From NCBI RefSeq assembly GCF_008086345.1, contig NZ_CP043006.1, positions 3,346,032 to 3,410,031 on the forward strand: DNA of 64,000 nt, in the 5' to 3' direction. Both the position numbers and the translations under genes were made by a program. Under the pieces are notes generated by a model. It saw only the letters and a program-made list of their open reading frames with translations, was not told the DNA's origin and ran no database searches. This document shows, in pieces, positions 9,922 to 17,302 of the stretch (position 1 is the first letter of the stretch; every line of letters begins with the position of its first letter). Source of the stretch: Chitinophaga sp. XS-30. GTDB lineage: Bacteria; Bacteroidota; Bacteroidia; Chitinophagales; Chitinophagaceae.

Positions 9922-10329
9922 ATGAAAAAGATCATGCTTTTGCTGGCCTTTGCGCTGGCAGCGAACATCAGTGTGTTTGCACAACAGGGCGGCCCCGGAC
10001 GCAGCGTGGAAGAACGCGTGAAAATGACCATCGAAAGGCTGACCAAGGAACTGCAGCTCACCAAAGAGCAGCAGGTGAAGCTGGACACGGTGTTCACCCA
10101 ATCTTTCAAAGCCATGCAGAAAATGCGGGAAGATGCGCAGGCTTCAGGCAACCGCCCGGACCGTGCTGCTTTTCAAAAGTTCAACGAAGAAAGAAATGAA
10201 AAAGTAAAAGGCATCCTCAGCGAAGAACAGTACAAAAAGTACCAGGAATCGCAGGCAGCCATGCGCCAGCGCGGTGGTAACCGTGGTGGTGGTGGAGGCA
10301 ATGGCGGTGCCCGCGGAGGCGGAAGATAA
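9922..10329 (+). CDS. secreted Spy/CpxP-like protein with Gly/Arg-rich tail
   Basis: A 135-residue exported protein: signal peptide (1-20, SVFAQ), a charged helical hairpin region (TIERLTKELQLTKEQQVKLD, then KFNEERNEKVKGILSEEQYKKY) typical of the Spy/CpxP-like family in Bacteroidota (tkeLqLteeQ motif), and a C-terminal tail made of RGG/GGG units (about 115-135). It is the last gene of the unit starting at 5495 and is followed by a terminator hairpin. The tail resembles the Arg-Gly insert in the beta-barrel protein encoded at the start of the unit, which suggests the two may meet at the outer membrane; that is inference. Confidence 0.7.
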   Translation: MKKIMLLLAFALAANISVFAQQGGPGRSVEERVKMTIERLTKELQLTKEQQVKLDTVFTQSFKAMQKMREDAQASGNRPDRAAFQKFNEERNEKVKGILSEEQYKKYQESQAAMRQRGGNRGGGGGNGGARGGGR

Positions 10330-10351
10330 TTTCCCCCTGCCAGAACTGCTT

Positions 10352-10410
10352 GCCGTACTATGCTGCAACTTAATATAGAAGAATGCACGCGGCATGGTAC
10401 GGCCTTTCTT
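10352..10410 (+). terminator. intrinsic terminator after the sigma/Spy-like unit
   Basis: GCCGTACTATGC (10352-10363) pairs with GCATGGTACGGC (10392-10403) with a single G-T wobble, followed by CTTTCTT. It lies 22 nt after the last gene of the unit. Confidence 0.55.
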
Positions 10411-10539
10411 ATGCCCCGGAATACCCTGCCAGCCATCATTCCCATACCTTTTTGCCCGCAACCCTCTCATCTTTCCGGGCCGGATCATTTACATCCTTCC
10501 GCCGAATAACGTATTATTGTACACGTTTATCAACACACT

Positions 10540-12012
10540 ATGTGGCAATTCATCCTGGATCACTGGCAAGCCATCGGCATTATTATTCTTTACGGCATTA
10601 CAACGCTGGTAGCTGTTAAAGCGCTGCTGGAAACAAAGACCACCGGTAAGACCCTGGCCTATCTCATGCTGCTGTTCTTTCTGCCCGGCATCGGGGTGCT
10701 CGTGTACCTGCTGGTGGGGATGAACAGAAGGGTGAACCGCATCTACAGCCGTAAATGGCTTAGCAACGTACGGCTCTCCGAACGCCTGCAAACCTACCTG
10801 CAGCAGGAGAACCGCCAGACACTGACGGAACACTCCGCCCTTGTCAGCAACAAAACCGGCATTGCCCGCCTGCTGTTCCGGGATTCCCTGTCACCCATCA
10901 CGGCAGACAATGAAGCCATCCTGCTGCTCAACGGGGAAGAGAAATTCCCGTTGCTCCGGGAAGCCCTGCTGGGCGCCAAACATCACATCCACCTGGAATA
11001 TTACATCTTCGAGGAAGGTATCATCGGCAGCGAGCTTATTGAAATATTGCAGGCAAAGGCCAGGGCCGGCGTAGAAGTGCGGTTCATTTATGATGATTTC
11101 GGCAGCAGCGATATCAACCGCCGCTTCCTGAAACAGATGCGCGCCAGCGGCATACAGGTATTTCCCTTCTATCGCGTACGGCTGCTCGCCAACCGGCTCA
11201 ATTACCGCAACCACCGGAAGATAGTGGTGGTGGACGGCCATACCGGTTTCATCGGCGGCATCAATGTGGCAGACCGTTATATCAACCACCCGGATTACCG
11301 GAAAGCGCATCCCGACTGGCCCTTCTGGCGGGATACGCATCTCTGCATCAAAGGCCCGGGTGTGCATACCCTGCAATTCCTGTTTATGGGCGACTGGAAT
11401 TTCTGTGCCGATGTGGATATGCCCATTACCCACGAATATTTCCCGGATATCCCTGACACCGGGGACGATCTCGTGCAGATCGCCGCCAGCGGCCCGGATT
11501 CCGAACGCTCCTCCATCATGCTCTCTTATCTCGCCGCCATCAACCAGGCGGAAAAGTCCGTGTACATTACCACGCCATATTTCATTCCCAACGATTCCGT
11601 ACTGCATGCCCTGCAACAGGCCGCGCTTTCCGGCCGGGACGTACGCCTGCTGGTGCCCTCCGTCAGCGACAGCAAAGTGGTGAATATGGCATCCGAATCG
11701 TTCTATGAAGACCTGCTGACCTGCGGTGTGCGCGTCTTCCGCTACAACAAGGGATTTGTGCACGCAAAAACCATGGTGGTGGATGAGAACCTGTCCGTTA
11801 TCGGTACCGCCAATATGGATATCCGCAGCTTCGATTTTAACTTTGAGGTAAATGCATTCGTGTACAGCAAGCAAATGAACTGGAAGCTCACGGAGGCATT
11901 TCTGCAGGACCTGATGCATTGCACGGAACTGACGCTGGAAGCCTGGGTGGAGCGCGGCCGCTGGAAGAGGCTGGGGGAGGCCGTGGTAAAACTGTTCTCG
12001 CCGTTGTTGTAG
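10540..12012 (+). CDS. cls: cardiolipin synthase (phospholipase D superfamily)
   Basis: A 490-residue membrane enzyme that joins phosphatidylglycerol molecules into cardiolipin at the inner membrane. Two N-terminal membrane spans (about 5-24 and 38-57, ending GIGVLVYLLVG) are followed by two PLD domains. Both HKD motifs are complete: His225-Lys227-Asp232 (HRKIVVVDG) and His408-Lys410-Asp415 (HAKTMVVDE), each followed by the family's G-x-N/G-x-A-N element (GGIN, GTANMD). Length is typical of ClsA-type proteins. It appears monocistronic, converging on the CocE-type hydrolase gene; a weak inverted repeat (CTGATCGT at 12051-12058, ACGATCAG at 12075-12082) lies between them. Confidence 0.93.
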   Translation: MWQFILDHWQAIGIIILYGITTLVAVKALLETKTTGKTLAYLMLLFFLPGIGVLVYLLVGMNRRVNRIYSRKWLSNVRLSERLQTYLQQENRQTLTEHSALVSNKTGIARLLFRDSLSPITADNEAILLLNGEEKFPLLREALLGAKHHIHLEYYIFEEGIIGSELIEILQAKARAGVEVRFIYDDFGSSDINRRFLKQMRASGIQVFPFYRVRLLANRLNYRNHRKIVVVDGHTGFIGGINVADRYINHPDYRKAHPDWPFWRDTHLCIKGPGVHTLQFLFMGDWNFCADVDMPITHEYFPDIPDTGDDLVQIAASGPDSERSSIMLSYLAAINQAEKSVYITTPYFIPNDSVLHALQQAALSGRDVRLLVPSVSDSKVVNMASESFYEDLLTCGVRVFRYNKGFVHAKTMVVDENLSVIGTANMDIRSFDFNFEVNAFVYSKQMNWKLTEAFLQDLMHCTELTLEAWVERGRWKRLGEAVVKLFSPLL

Positions 12013-12105
12013 CAACTCGCCGTATTTTAACAATAACCGTCAAGCGTTGCCTGATCGTTCATTTTGCAGCATAGACGATCAGTGCCCGGTGCTCTTTTTG
12101 TCTGT

Positions 12106-13785
12106 TTAATCTTTCCAGACAGGAACTTTAATGTAACTTTCGTTGTGCCATTTTATTTGCAATGGTTCTTTGGCATCTCCTGTTGTTTCATCTGAAACAG
12201 GTTTTCCTGAACCATAGTTTATAATTTCAAAAGGATGTTTATTGATATTAAGCAAAATGACCAGACGGCTTCCCCTGTTGATTTTCTTGCTTACAAACCG
12301 GGTATTGTCAAAAGGGATATTTTCTATTTTACCGGGATGCAATAGCTGTCTTTTTGAATTGTCTTTAGCATAACTTGCCCTGCCAACATACCGGGTAAGG
12401 AAAAAATATTTTCCGTTGGGCATTAACTCATACAGCGCAAGCGAAACATCCATATCCTTTTTATTGATTGTTGTGAATAGATTTCCAGTGAAAGAGCCGG
12501 TTATCGAAAAATCTTTCTCAAAAGGCTCCGATGCGAATATTAATCCACCACTTGCATTCAACGTATCAAAGATAATTTCCGGTGTGAAATAATTGTTCTG
12601 ACTTTTCCTGTCCTTGAAATCTACCGTTTGTTTTTGAAATCCTTTCTTTTCGGGCTTCTGAACACAGAGTGTCTTATTGTCCAGATAAAAAGTCAGCGTG
12701 TCGTTGCTTGTACTTTGTAAGGTGGGGGCATGTATCCACTCATTTGTCCCCATAAGCTGATAGTTGACTTTGTTTTTCAGCAGATCAGGTTTAGATTTGC
12801 CCTTCAGAATGTAGTCAAGCCAGTCATAAGCCAAATTCATCATGTTGATATTTGCTACACTGTCAATTTCGTAACCCATTAGTATTTTTGCAGGTTTGCG
12901 TTGACCTCCCCAATGGTCATAAGGCCCGATAACAAAATAGTGGTTGGCATTTTTGTTGTATTTGTTATGAAGTTTGAAATATTGAAGGGCCCCGATCTGG
13001 GAGCCATCGTAATACCCCGTTGTAGTCAGGACGGGAATATTGATTTTAGCGTATTCCGCCGGTGCAGGAACCATCGATTGCCAATAACCATCATAATCCG
13101 GATGGGACAGCCATTTTTGGAAAACCGGGTTTTTATAGCCAGCCAGACTATCCATATTTTTAAAAGCAATGCCATTTTCAAACCATTCAAAAGGCAGGCT
13201 TCTCCTTAAAGGTTCTTTTTTATAGATATTGTCATGAGGCCAATACAAACCCAAATTCATCTGCACATTGTTTTCCATCGGAACATCATAACCCGGCATA
13301 ACCGCCACTTGTGGAACAATTGTTTTTAAAGCAGAGTGAATGTTTTTAGCTGTTGCCCATTGAGAATAACCTGTATAGCTGCCGCCATACATTCCTACAT
13401 TTCCATCGCACCAGGGTTGTTTACTGATCCAGTCTATAATATCATAAATATCTGTCCCTTCATGTTCGTAAGGAGCATAGTGTTTTAAATCAGTCTTTAT
13501 GCCACGAGCATAGACCACAATTCCTGCATAGTTTCTATCGGCAGACTTCTTGCCGAAAAAAGCATCGTTTGCATCCTGGTAGTATGTAGTATAAAACAAG
13601 ATTGCCGGTAGCGGTGCGGTGTTGTTCTTTTTCCGAACAATAATTGCAGCAATATCAACGCCGCTTCGTGTTGTAATCAGAACACTGTCTTGAATTACGT
13701 AGTCACTGTCATTTTGAATTGCTTGTTGAGCAAATGCTATTGTGCCGGTAGCCAGTACAAAAAGCACGCAAAGTAAATATTTCAT
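12106..13785 (-). CDS. CocE/NonD family (X-Pro dipeptidyl-peptidase-like) serine hydrolase
   Basis: A 559-residue exported alpha/beta hydrolase. The chosen start (13785) gives a signal peptide (MKYLLCVLFVLATGTIAFAQ); an in-frame extension to 13845 has no signal. The nucleophile Ser136 sits in GGSYTGY, preceded by WCDGNVGMY, the hallmark of the S15/CocE family, and the C-terminal beta-sandwich (X-Pro peptidase C-terminal domain) is visible as SGGLIFASEPFEKDFSITGSF and NPF-type strands ending near SGKPVSDE. It hydrolyses an ester or peptide; the substrate is unknown. The gene is clearly more A+T-rich than cls before it and the thioesterase after it, so it was probably acquired. It is divergent from the arsR gene. 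Confidence 0.85.
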   Translation of the reverse strand: MKYLLCVLFVLATGTIAFAQQAIQNDSDYVIQDSVLITTRSGVDIAAIIVRKKNNTAPLPAILFYTTYYQDANDAFFGKKSADRNYAGIVVYARGIKTDLKHYAPYEHEGTDIYDIIDWISKQPWCDGNVGMYGGSYTGYSQWATAKNIHSALKTIVPQVAVMPGYDVPMENNVQMNLGLYWPHDNIYKKEPLRRSLPFEWFENGIAFKNMDSLAGYKNPVFQKWLSHPDYDGYWQSMVPAPAEYAKINIPVLTTTGYYDGSQIGALQYFKLHNKYNKNANHYFVIGPYDHWGGQRKPAKILMGYEIDSVANINMMNLAYDWLDYILKGKSKPDLLKNKVNYQLMGTNEWIHAPTLQSTSNDTLTFYLDNKTLCVQKPEKKGFQKQTVDFKDRKSQNNYFTPEIIFDTLNASGGLIFASEPFEKDFSITGSFTGNLFTTINKKDMDVSLALYELMPNGKYFFLTRYVGRASYAKDNSKRQLLHPGKIENIPFDNTRFVSKKINRGSRLVILLNINKHPFEIINYGSGKPVSDETTGDAKEPLQIKWHNESYIKVPVWKD

Positions 13786-13967
13786 TGTTTTTGTAGTATC
13801 CTGATTGTTTCCAGATGTCGTCATAGCTTGACGCCAAGCCGCCAAATCACATTTGACTATCCCTGCACAACGAATATAGTAAAATATAAAATATTCATTT
13901 AGCGCTAATAAAGAACCATATCTATTGTTATTACATACCTGAAGTTGTGAACCAAAAGAGCTTTCTA

Positions 13968-13978
13968 TTGTACACAGG
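13968..13978 (+). repeat. short direct repeat, copy 1 (TTGTACACAGG)
   Basis: The 11-mer TTGTACACAGG occurs here and again at 14420-14430, bracketing the arsR gene. The second copy is also one arm of a larger hairpin. Function unknown. Confidence 0.4.
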
Positions 13979-13996
13979 AGTTTTTTTTAAAAATAA

Positions 13997-14012
13997 ATCG
14001 ATAAGTTTCGAT
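13997..14012 (+). promoter_or_regulatory. inverted-repeat operator upstream of arsR
   Basis: ATCGA (13997-14001), a 6-base spacer, then TCGAT (14008-14012): a dyad placed over the upstream promoter element of arsR, as expected for autoregulation by an ArsR-type repressor. A related palindrome, ATATCGATAT, lies just after the gene at 14334-14343. Confidence 0.5.
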
Positions 14013-14036
14013 ATTTCAAAATTGTTCCTATATTTG
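14006..14036 (+). promoter_or_regulatory. arsR promoter (Bacteroidota consensus)
   Basis: An exact TAnnTTTG element (TATATTTG, 14029-14036) with TTTC 19 bp upstream (14006-14009). The -7 element ends only four bases before the annotated ATG, so the transcript is predicted to be leaderless or nearly so. Confidence 0.5.
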
Positions 14037-14040
14037 CATC

Positions 14041-14316
14041 ATGAACGCAGCGATAGCGATGGTTGAAAAAGCAGCGAATGCACTGGCGGACAAGCACCGG
14101 ATGGCGATTCTGATGAGTATTGCCTGTAAGGACTGTGTCTGCTGCGGCGATATTAAAGATCTGACCTGCCTTTCTCAACCGACGGTTTCGCATCACATCA
14201 AAATATTGGTAGACAGCGGCGTGCTGATCAGCACGAAAGAAGGACGAAATATCCAGCTGACCATTAATAAAGAGATGATGAAGCAACTGTCCATGTTCTT
14301 CCTGCAATTGAGTTGA
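14041..14316 (+). CDS. ArsR family winged-helix transcriptional regulator
   Basis: A 91-residue repressor of the ArsR/SmtB type: helix-turn-helix with SQPTVSHHIKILVDSGVL (about 49-66) and a beta-wing (ISTKEGRNIQLTI, about 68-80). A Cys cluster, CKDCVCC (residues 29-35), sits at the place where metal- or metalloid-sensing members carry ELCVCD, so thiol or metal sensing is plausible. It is divergent from the CocE-type hydrolase gene with an operator-like dyad in between, so that gene may be its target. If transcription starts at the predicted site, the ATG at 14041 would be used leaderless; the next Met (14059) is the alternative start. Confidence 0.85.
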   Translation: MNAAIAMVEKAANALADKHRMAILMSIACKDCVCCGDIKDLTCLSQPTVSHHIKILVDSGVLISTKEGRNIQLTINKEMMKQLSMFFLQLS

Positions 14317-14394
14317 CTTTTTTTTGATTTGATATATCGATATTCTTAAATAAATCTATATAAACTCAACATAAATCCAACATCAGCCACCAAT

Positions 14395-14430
14395 CCTGTG
14401 TACAGCAATTTGGGCATTGTTGTACACAGG
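14395..14430. repeat. 36-bp imperfect palindrome
   Basis: CCTGTGTACAGCAAT (14395-14409) and ATTGTTGTACACAGG (14416-14430) form a 15-bp stem with one G-T wobble and a 6-base loop. No T-run follows, so it is not a standard terminator. Apart from this and the terminator at 14557, nothing is seen in the 300-base gap between arsR and the thioesterase gene. Confidence 0.55.
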
Positions 14431-14556
14431 GGCGGGACTGGTGGAGGGCATAAAGACGAGCAAAAGATACAATCGTGGGTTGTTAATTAGTAAGACTGCA
14501 TATTTTCATGATCCCATTGTGACCCTGATGCGTTAAAAACAAATTGACATAGCAAC

Positions 14557-14590
14557 GCCGGGCAGTTTCGCACTGTTCCCGGCTTTTTTT
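14557..14590 (+). terminator. intrinsic terminator
   Basis: GCCGGGCAGT and ACTG-TT-CCCGGC form a stem (14557-14583) followed directly by seven T residues. It lies between arsR and the thioesterase gene, only 30 nt before the latter, and insulates it from upstream transcription. Confidence 0.75.
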
Positions 14591-14619
14591 CTTACATTCA
14601 TTACCTAAACCATGCAAAG

Positions 14620-15096
14620 ATGATCATCAAGGAACCGGAAACTCCCTACCTGATCCGCTTCAACGATTGCGACCCTTTCGGGCATTTGAACAATGCCGCT
14701 TATTTGAATTATTTTATGAATGCGCGGGAAGACCATCTCTCTGCTTCTTATGGTCTGCATCTGAAGGAATATGCCGTAAAAGGACTAGGATGGGTAGTTA
14801 CCCAGCACCAGATCGCGTATCTGAAACCCGCATTCGTATCGGAAAAGGTGCATATCTTCTCCCGGGTGCTGGATTTTTCCATGCAGCACATCCAGGTGGA
14901 AATGTGGATGACGGACGATGCGAAGAAAAAGATAAAATCGTTCCTCTGGTCCACCTTCGCACACATCGATCTGAAAACCGGCAAACGTGCGGAGCATGAC
15001 CCGGCACTGATGGAACTGTTGGGGCAGATAAAGGTTGACCATTCCGGCATTACCGGCTTTGATGACCGGGTGGCGGCGATGCTGCAGCCCCGGTAG
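14620..15096 (+). CDS. acyl-CoA thioesterase, hot-dog (4HBT) fold
   Basis: A 158-residue single hot-dog domain protein. The family motif with the catalytic Asp is seen as RFNDCDPFGHLNNAAYLNYF (residues 13-32), followed by the central helix and a beta-sheet with VTQHQIAYLKPA. It should hydrolyse an acyl-CoA (YbgC/4-hydroxybenzoyl-CoA thioesterase type); the chain length is unknown. It appears to be monocistronic between a terminator and the tetR promoter. Confidence 0.85.
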   Translation: MIIKEPETPYLIRFNDCDPFGHLNNAAYLNYFMNAREDHLSASYGLHLKEYAVKGLGWVVTQHQIAYLKPAFVSEKVHIFSRVLDFSMQHIQVEMWMTDDAKKKIKSFLWSTFAHIDLKTGKRAEHDPALMELLGQIKVDHSGITGFDDRVAAMLQPR

Positions 15097-15126
15097 CAGG
15101 ACGCAACAAAAAAAATCCGTTGAAAA

Positions 15127-15157
15127 TTTGGAAGATCATACCGAAATCATATCTTTG
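15127..15157 (+). promoter_or_regulatory. tetR promoter (TTTG-N19-TATCTTTG)
   Basis: TTTG at 15127-15130 and TATCTTTG at 15150-15157 with exactly 19 bp between them, an ideal Bacteroidota sigma-ABfr-type promoter. The predicted start (about 15162-15164) sits directly in front of the operator palindrome. Confidence 0.75.
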
Positions 15158-15165
15158 TCCCTGTA

Positions 15166-15181
15166 TTAACCATTTGGTTAA
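15166..15181. promoter_or_regulatory. TetR operator 1
   Basis: A perfect 16-bp palindrome, TTAACCATTTGGTTAA, right behind the promoter and 12 bp before the tetR start codon. A variant copy sits in front of the tolC-like gene at 15819-15834, which points to the encoded TetR protein as the ligand and to autoregulation. Confidence 0.75.
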
Positions 15182-15193
15182 ACAACTTAGTTG

Positions 15194-15802
15194 ATGCAGA
15201 CGAACAATACAACAGAACAGCAGATCATTGCCGCCGCCCGGAAAATATTCGTGCAGAAGGGGCTGGCAGGCGCCAGGATGCAGGATATTGCCGATGAAGC
15301 AGGCATCAACAAGGCCATGTTGCATTATTATTACCGCAGTAAGGACAGGTTGTTCGAGATCGTGTTCGAGGAAGCTGTAGGGCAATTGCTGTCCGGCGTG
15401 AACGATATTTTTCAGGCGGATATGACGCCGCGGGAAAAGATCGTTGCGGCGGTGGACCATTACATCACCTCGCTGGGCCGGGCGCCTTATCTGCCCCTGT
15501 TCGTGGTGCATGAGATCAGTCAGAATCCGGAACGCATTCTGCAAAGGTTTGCCAGTACCACATTATTGCCGAACATCGGCCTGTTCCTGAAAGAGCTGGC
15601 CGTGGAAATGGAGCAGGGGCGTATGCGCAAGGTAGATCCCTGGCAGCTGATGGTCAGCCTCATTTCCATGTGTGTGTTCCCCTTTGTGGGCAAGCCCTTG
15701 CTGCAGGCTGTTTTTCAGATAAATGACAAGACGTTTGCAAAGATGATGGAAGAGCGGAAACACTTCATTACAGATTTTGTGCTGACCTCGCTGGAGCCCT
15801 GA
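15194..15802 (+). CDS. TetR family transcriptional regulator of the exporter operon
   Basis: A 202-residue repressor. The N-terminal helix-turn-helix is typical (IIAAARKIFVQKGLAGARMQDIADEAGINKAMLHYYYRSKDRLFEI region, residues 10-55), followed by a helical ligand-binding domain. The ATG at 15194 is preferred over the adjacent TTG at 15191. It heads a cluster of tolC, hlyD, two ATPase and two permease genes, the same set as the CecR (YbiH)-YbhGFSR drug-export system of enterobacteria, so it most likely represses the exporter until a toxic ligand binds. Palindromic operators lie before both tetR and the tolC-like gene. Confidence 0.9.
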   Translation: MQTNNTTEQQIIAAARKIFVQKGLAGARMQDIADEAGINKAMLHYYYRSKDRLFEIVFEEAVGQLLSGVNDIFQADMTPREKIVAAVDHYITSLGRAPYLPLFVVHEISQNPERILQRFASTTLLPNIGLFLKELAVEMEQGRMRKVDPWQLMVSLISMCVFPFVGKPLLQAVFQINDKTFAKMMEERKHFITDFVLTSLEP

Positions 15803-15818
15803 TTTTTTTGCCGTGCAA

Positions 15819-15834
15819 TTAACCAAATAGTTAA
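15819..15834. promoter_or_regulatory. TetR operator 2
   Basis: TTAACCAAATAGTTAA; its reverse complement differs from operator 1 in one base. It lies 15 bp before the start of the tolC-like gene, so the repressor can also block the exporter genes directly. Confidence 0.7.
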
Positions 15835-15849
15835 ATAAACGAGTTAATT

Positions 15850-17112
15850 ATGAAACCTTTACCCCCTTTGCTTTTGCTGTTACTGCTTTTACAGGCAGCC
15901 CTCGCCCAGGAGCCTTTGCTCAGCCTGGATTCGGCCCGTCAGCAGGCGCGGCGGAACTATCCGCTGCTGCGGCAGCAGGCAGCGCAGGACAACATCACCC
16001 GCCTGCAGCTCCGCAACATCCGCACGAACTTTCTGCCGCAGGTGGAGCTGAACGGCCAGGCCACGTACCAGTCCGCCGTTACTTCCATTCCCATCAAACT
16101 CCCGAATGTGGACATTCCGGAGCTTTCGCGCGATCAGTATAAAGCCACCGTTGACGTAAAGCAGCTGATCTATGATGGCGGCGCAACGGCCAGCCAGCGG
16201 GAGTTGCAGCTGGCCTTGCAACAGGCCGAACGCCAGAAGGTGGAAGTGGAGCTTTACAAGCTGGAGCAGCAGGTGCTGCAGGTTTATTTCAATGCCCTGC
16301 TGTGGAATGAGCATATCGCAGCCCGTGAGCAGATGCTGGCGGAAGTGAAACAACGGAAGGAACGTTTGGGGGCCGGCGTAGCCAATGGCACTGTGCTGGC
16401 CAGCCAGGTGGACCAGTTGCAGGCAGAACTGCTGAAAACGGAGCAACAGCTTTTTGAAGCGAAAACAGGCAGGGCCACGGCATATAAAGTGATGTCGATG
16501 CTCACCGGGAAGGAATTGGCGGAGAATACCCGGCTGAAATTGCCCCCGGCCGCCGGGGAACAAAATGAAACGCTGAACCGCCCGGAGTTGAAACTGTTCA
16601 GCCTGCAAACCGGTGTGCTGCAGCAGCAGTCGAAACTCACCGGCACCCGCGCCATGCCCAGGCTCAGCGCCTTTGCACAAGGCGGTTACGGCAGGCCCGG
16701 GCTCAATATGCTGGAGAATAAATTCGACTTCTACTACCTCGCCGGCCTGCGCCTTAACTGGACGCTCTGGAACTGGCGGAGCAACCGCACGGAACAGGCC
16801 GTGATCCGGGAGCAGGAAGAACAGTTGCGCGCACAGTCGGACGCCTTTTCTCTAAACACCCGTACGCAGCTGCAGCAACAATCCTCCGAGATCACCAATC
16901 TAGCTGCAGCCATTGAAAAAGACCAGGAGATACTGGAACTGAGAACGAAGGTAAAACAGGTGTCCGCCGCCCAGCTGGATAATGGAGTGTTGACCGTGCA
17001 TGATTATCTCACGGACCTCCATGCGGAAACGCAGGCCCTGATCGAAAAGAGAACGCACGAGATACAGCTGGTGTATGCCAGATTAAATTACCAGGTTATT
17101 AAAGGGTATTGA
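15850..17112 (+). CDS. TolC family outer-membrane efflux protein
   Basis: A 420-residue outer-membrane channel subunit. Signal peptide (about 1-19, a poly-Leu core ending ALAQ), then two repeated OEP halves with long coiled-coil helices (SLDSARQQARRNYPLLRQQAAQ at about 25-46; EVKQRKERLGAGVANGTVLASQVDQLQAELL around 170-200; and the second-half equivalent VKQVSAAQLDNGVLTVHDYLTDL near 370-395). It should form the trimeric exit duct for the ABC exporter encoded next. The stop codon (17110-17112) lies inside the first unit of a 45-bp tandem repeat. Confidence 0.9.
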   Translation: MKPLPPLLLLLLLLQAALAQEPLLSLDSARQQARRNYPLLRQQAAQDNITRLQLRNIRTNFLPQVELNGQATYQSAVTSIPIKLPNVDIPELSRDQYKATVDVKQLIYDGGATASQRELQLALQQAERQKVEVELYKLEQQVLQVYFNALLWNEHIAAREQMLAEVKQRKERLGAGVANGTVLASQVDQLQAELLKTEQQLFEAKTGRATAYKVMSMLTGKELAENTRLKLPPAAGEQNETLNRPELKLFSLQTGVLQQQSKLTGTRAMPRLSAFAQGGYGRPGLNMLENKFDFYYLAGLRLNWTLWNWRSNRTEQAVIREQEEQLRAQSDAFSLNTRTQLQQQSSEITNLAAAIEKDQEILELRTKVKQVSAAQLDNGVLTVHDYLTDLHAETQALIEKRTHEIQLVYARLNYQVIKGY

Positions 17113-17302
17113 ACAGATGAAATAGCATTCCATCTGCCCCGTAAAAAATAAACATGAACAGATGAAATAGCATTCCATCTGCCCCGTAAAAAATAAACAT
17201 GAACAGATGAAATAGCATTCCATCTGCCCCGTAAAAAATAAACATGAACAGATGAAATACCATTCCATCTGCCCCGTAAAAAATAAACATGAACAGATGA
17301 AA
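17111..17302 (+). repeat. 45-bp tandem repeat, 4.25 copies, duplicating the hlyD translation-start region
   Basis: Four 45-bp units start at 17111, 17156, 17201 and 17246, followed by a 12-base partial unit at 17291 that carries the real hlyD start. Units 1-3 are identical; unit 4 differs by one base (G to C at 17260). Each unit contains an A-rich leader (GTAAAAAATAAAC), ATGAACAGATGA and then ATGAAATAG, so each repeats the leader and first codons of hlyD but ends in a stop. Each also holds an imperfect hairpin (AGATGAAAT / ATTCCATCT). The substitution in unit 4 turns TAG into TAC and opens a frame continuous with hlyD. There are no spacers, so this is not a CRISPR array. Confidence 0.95.

Noticed and set aside
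17111..17302. Possible CRISPR array
   Set aside because: Units are contiguous and identical, with no variable spacers; no cas genes are present.
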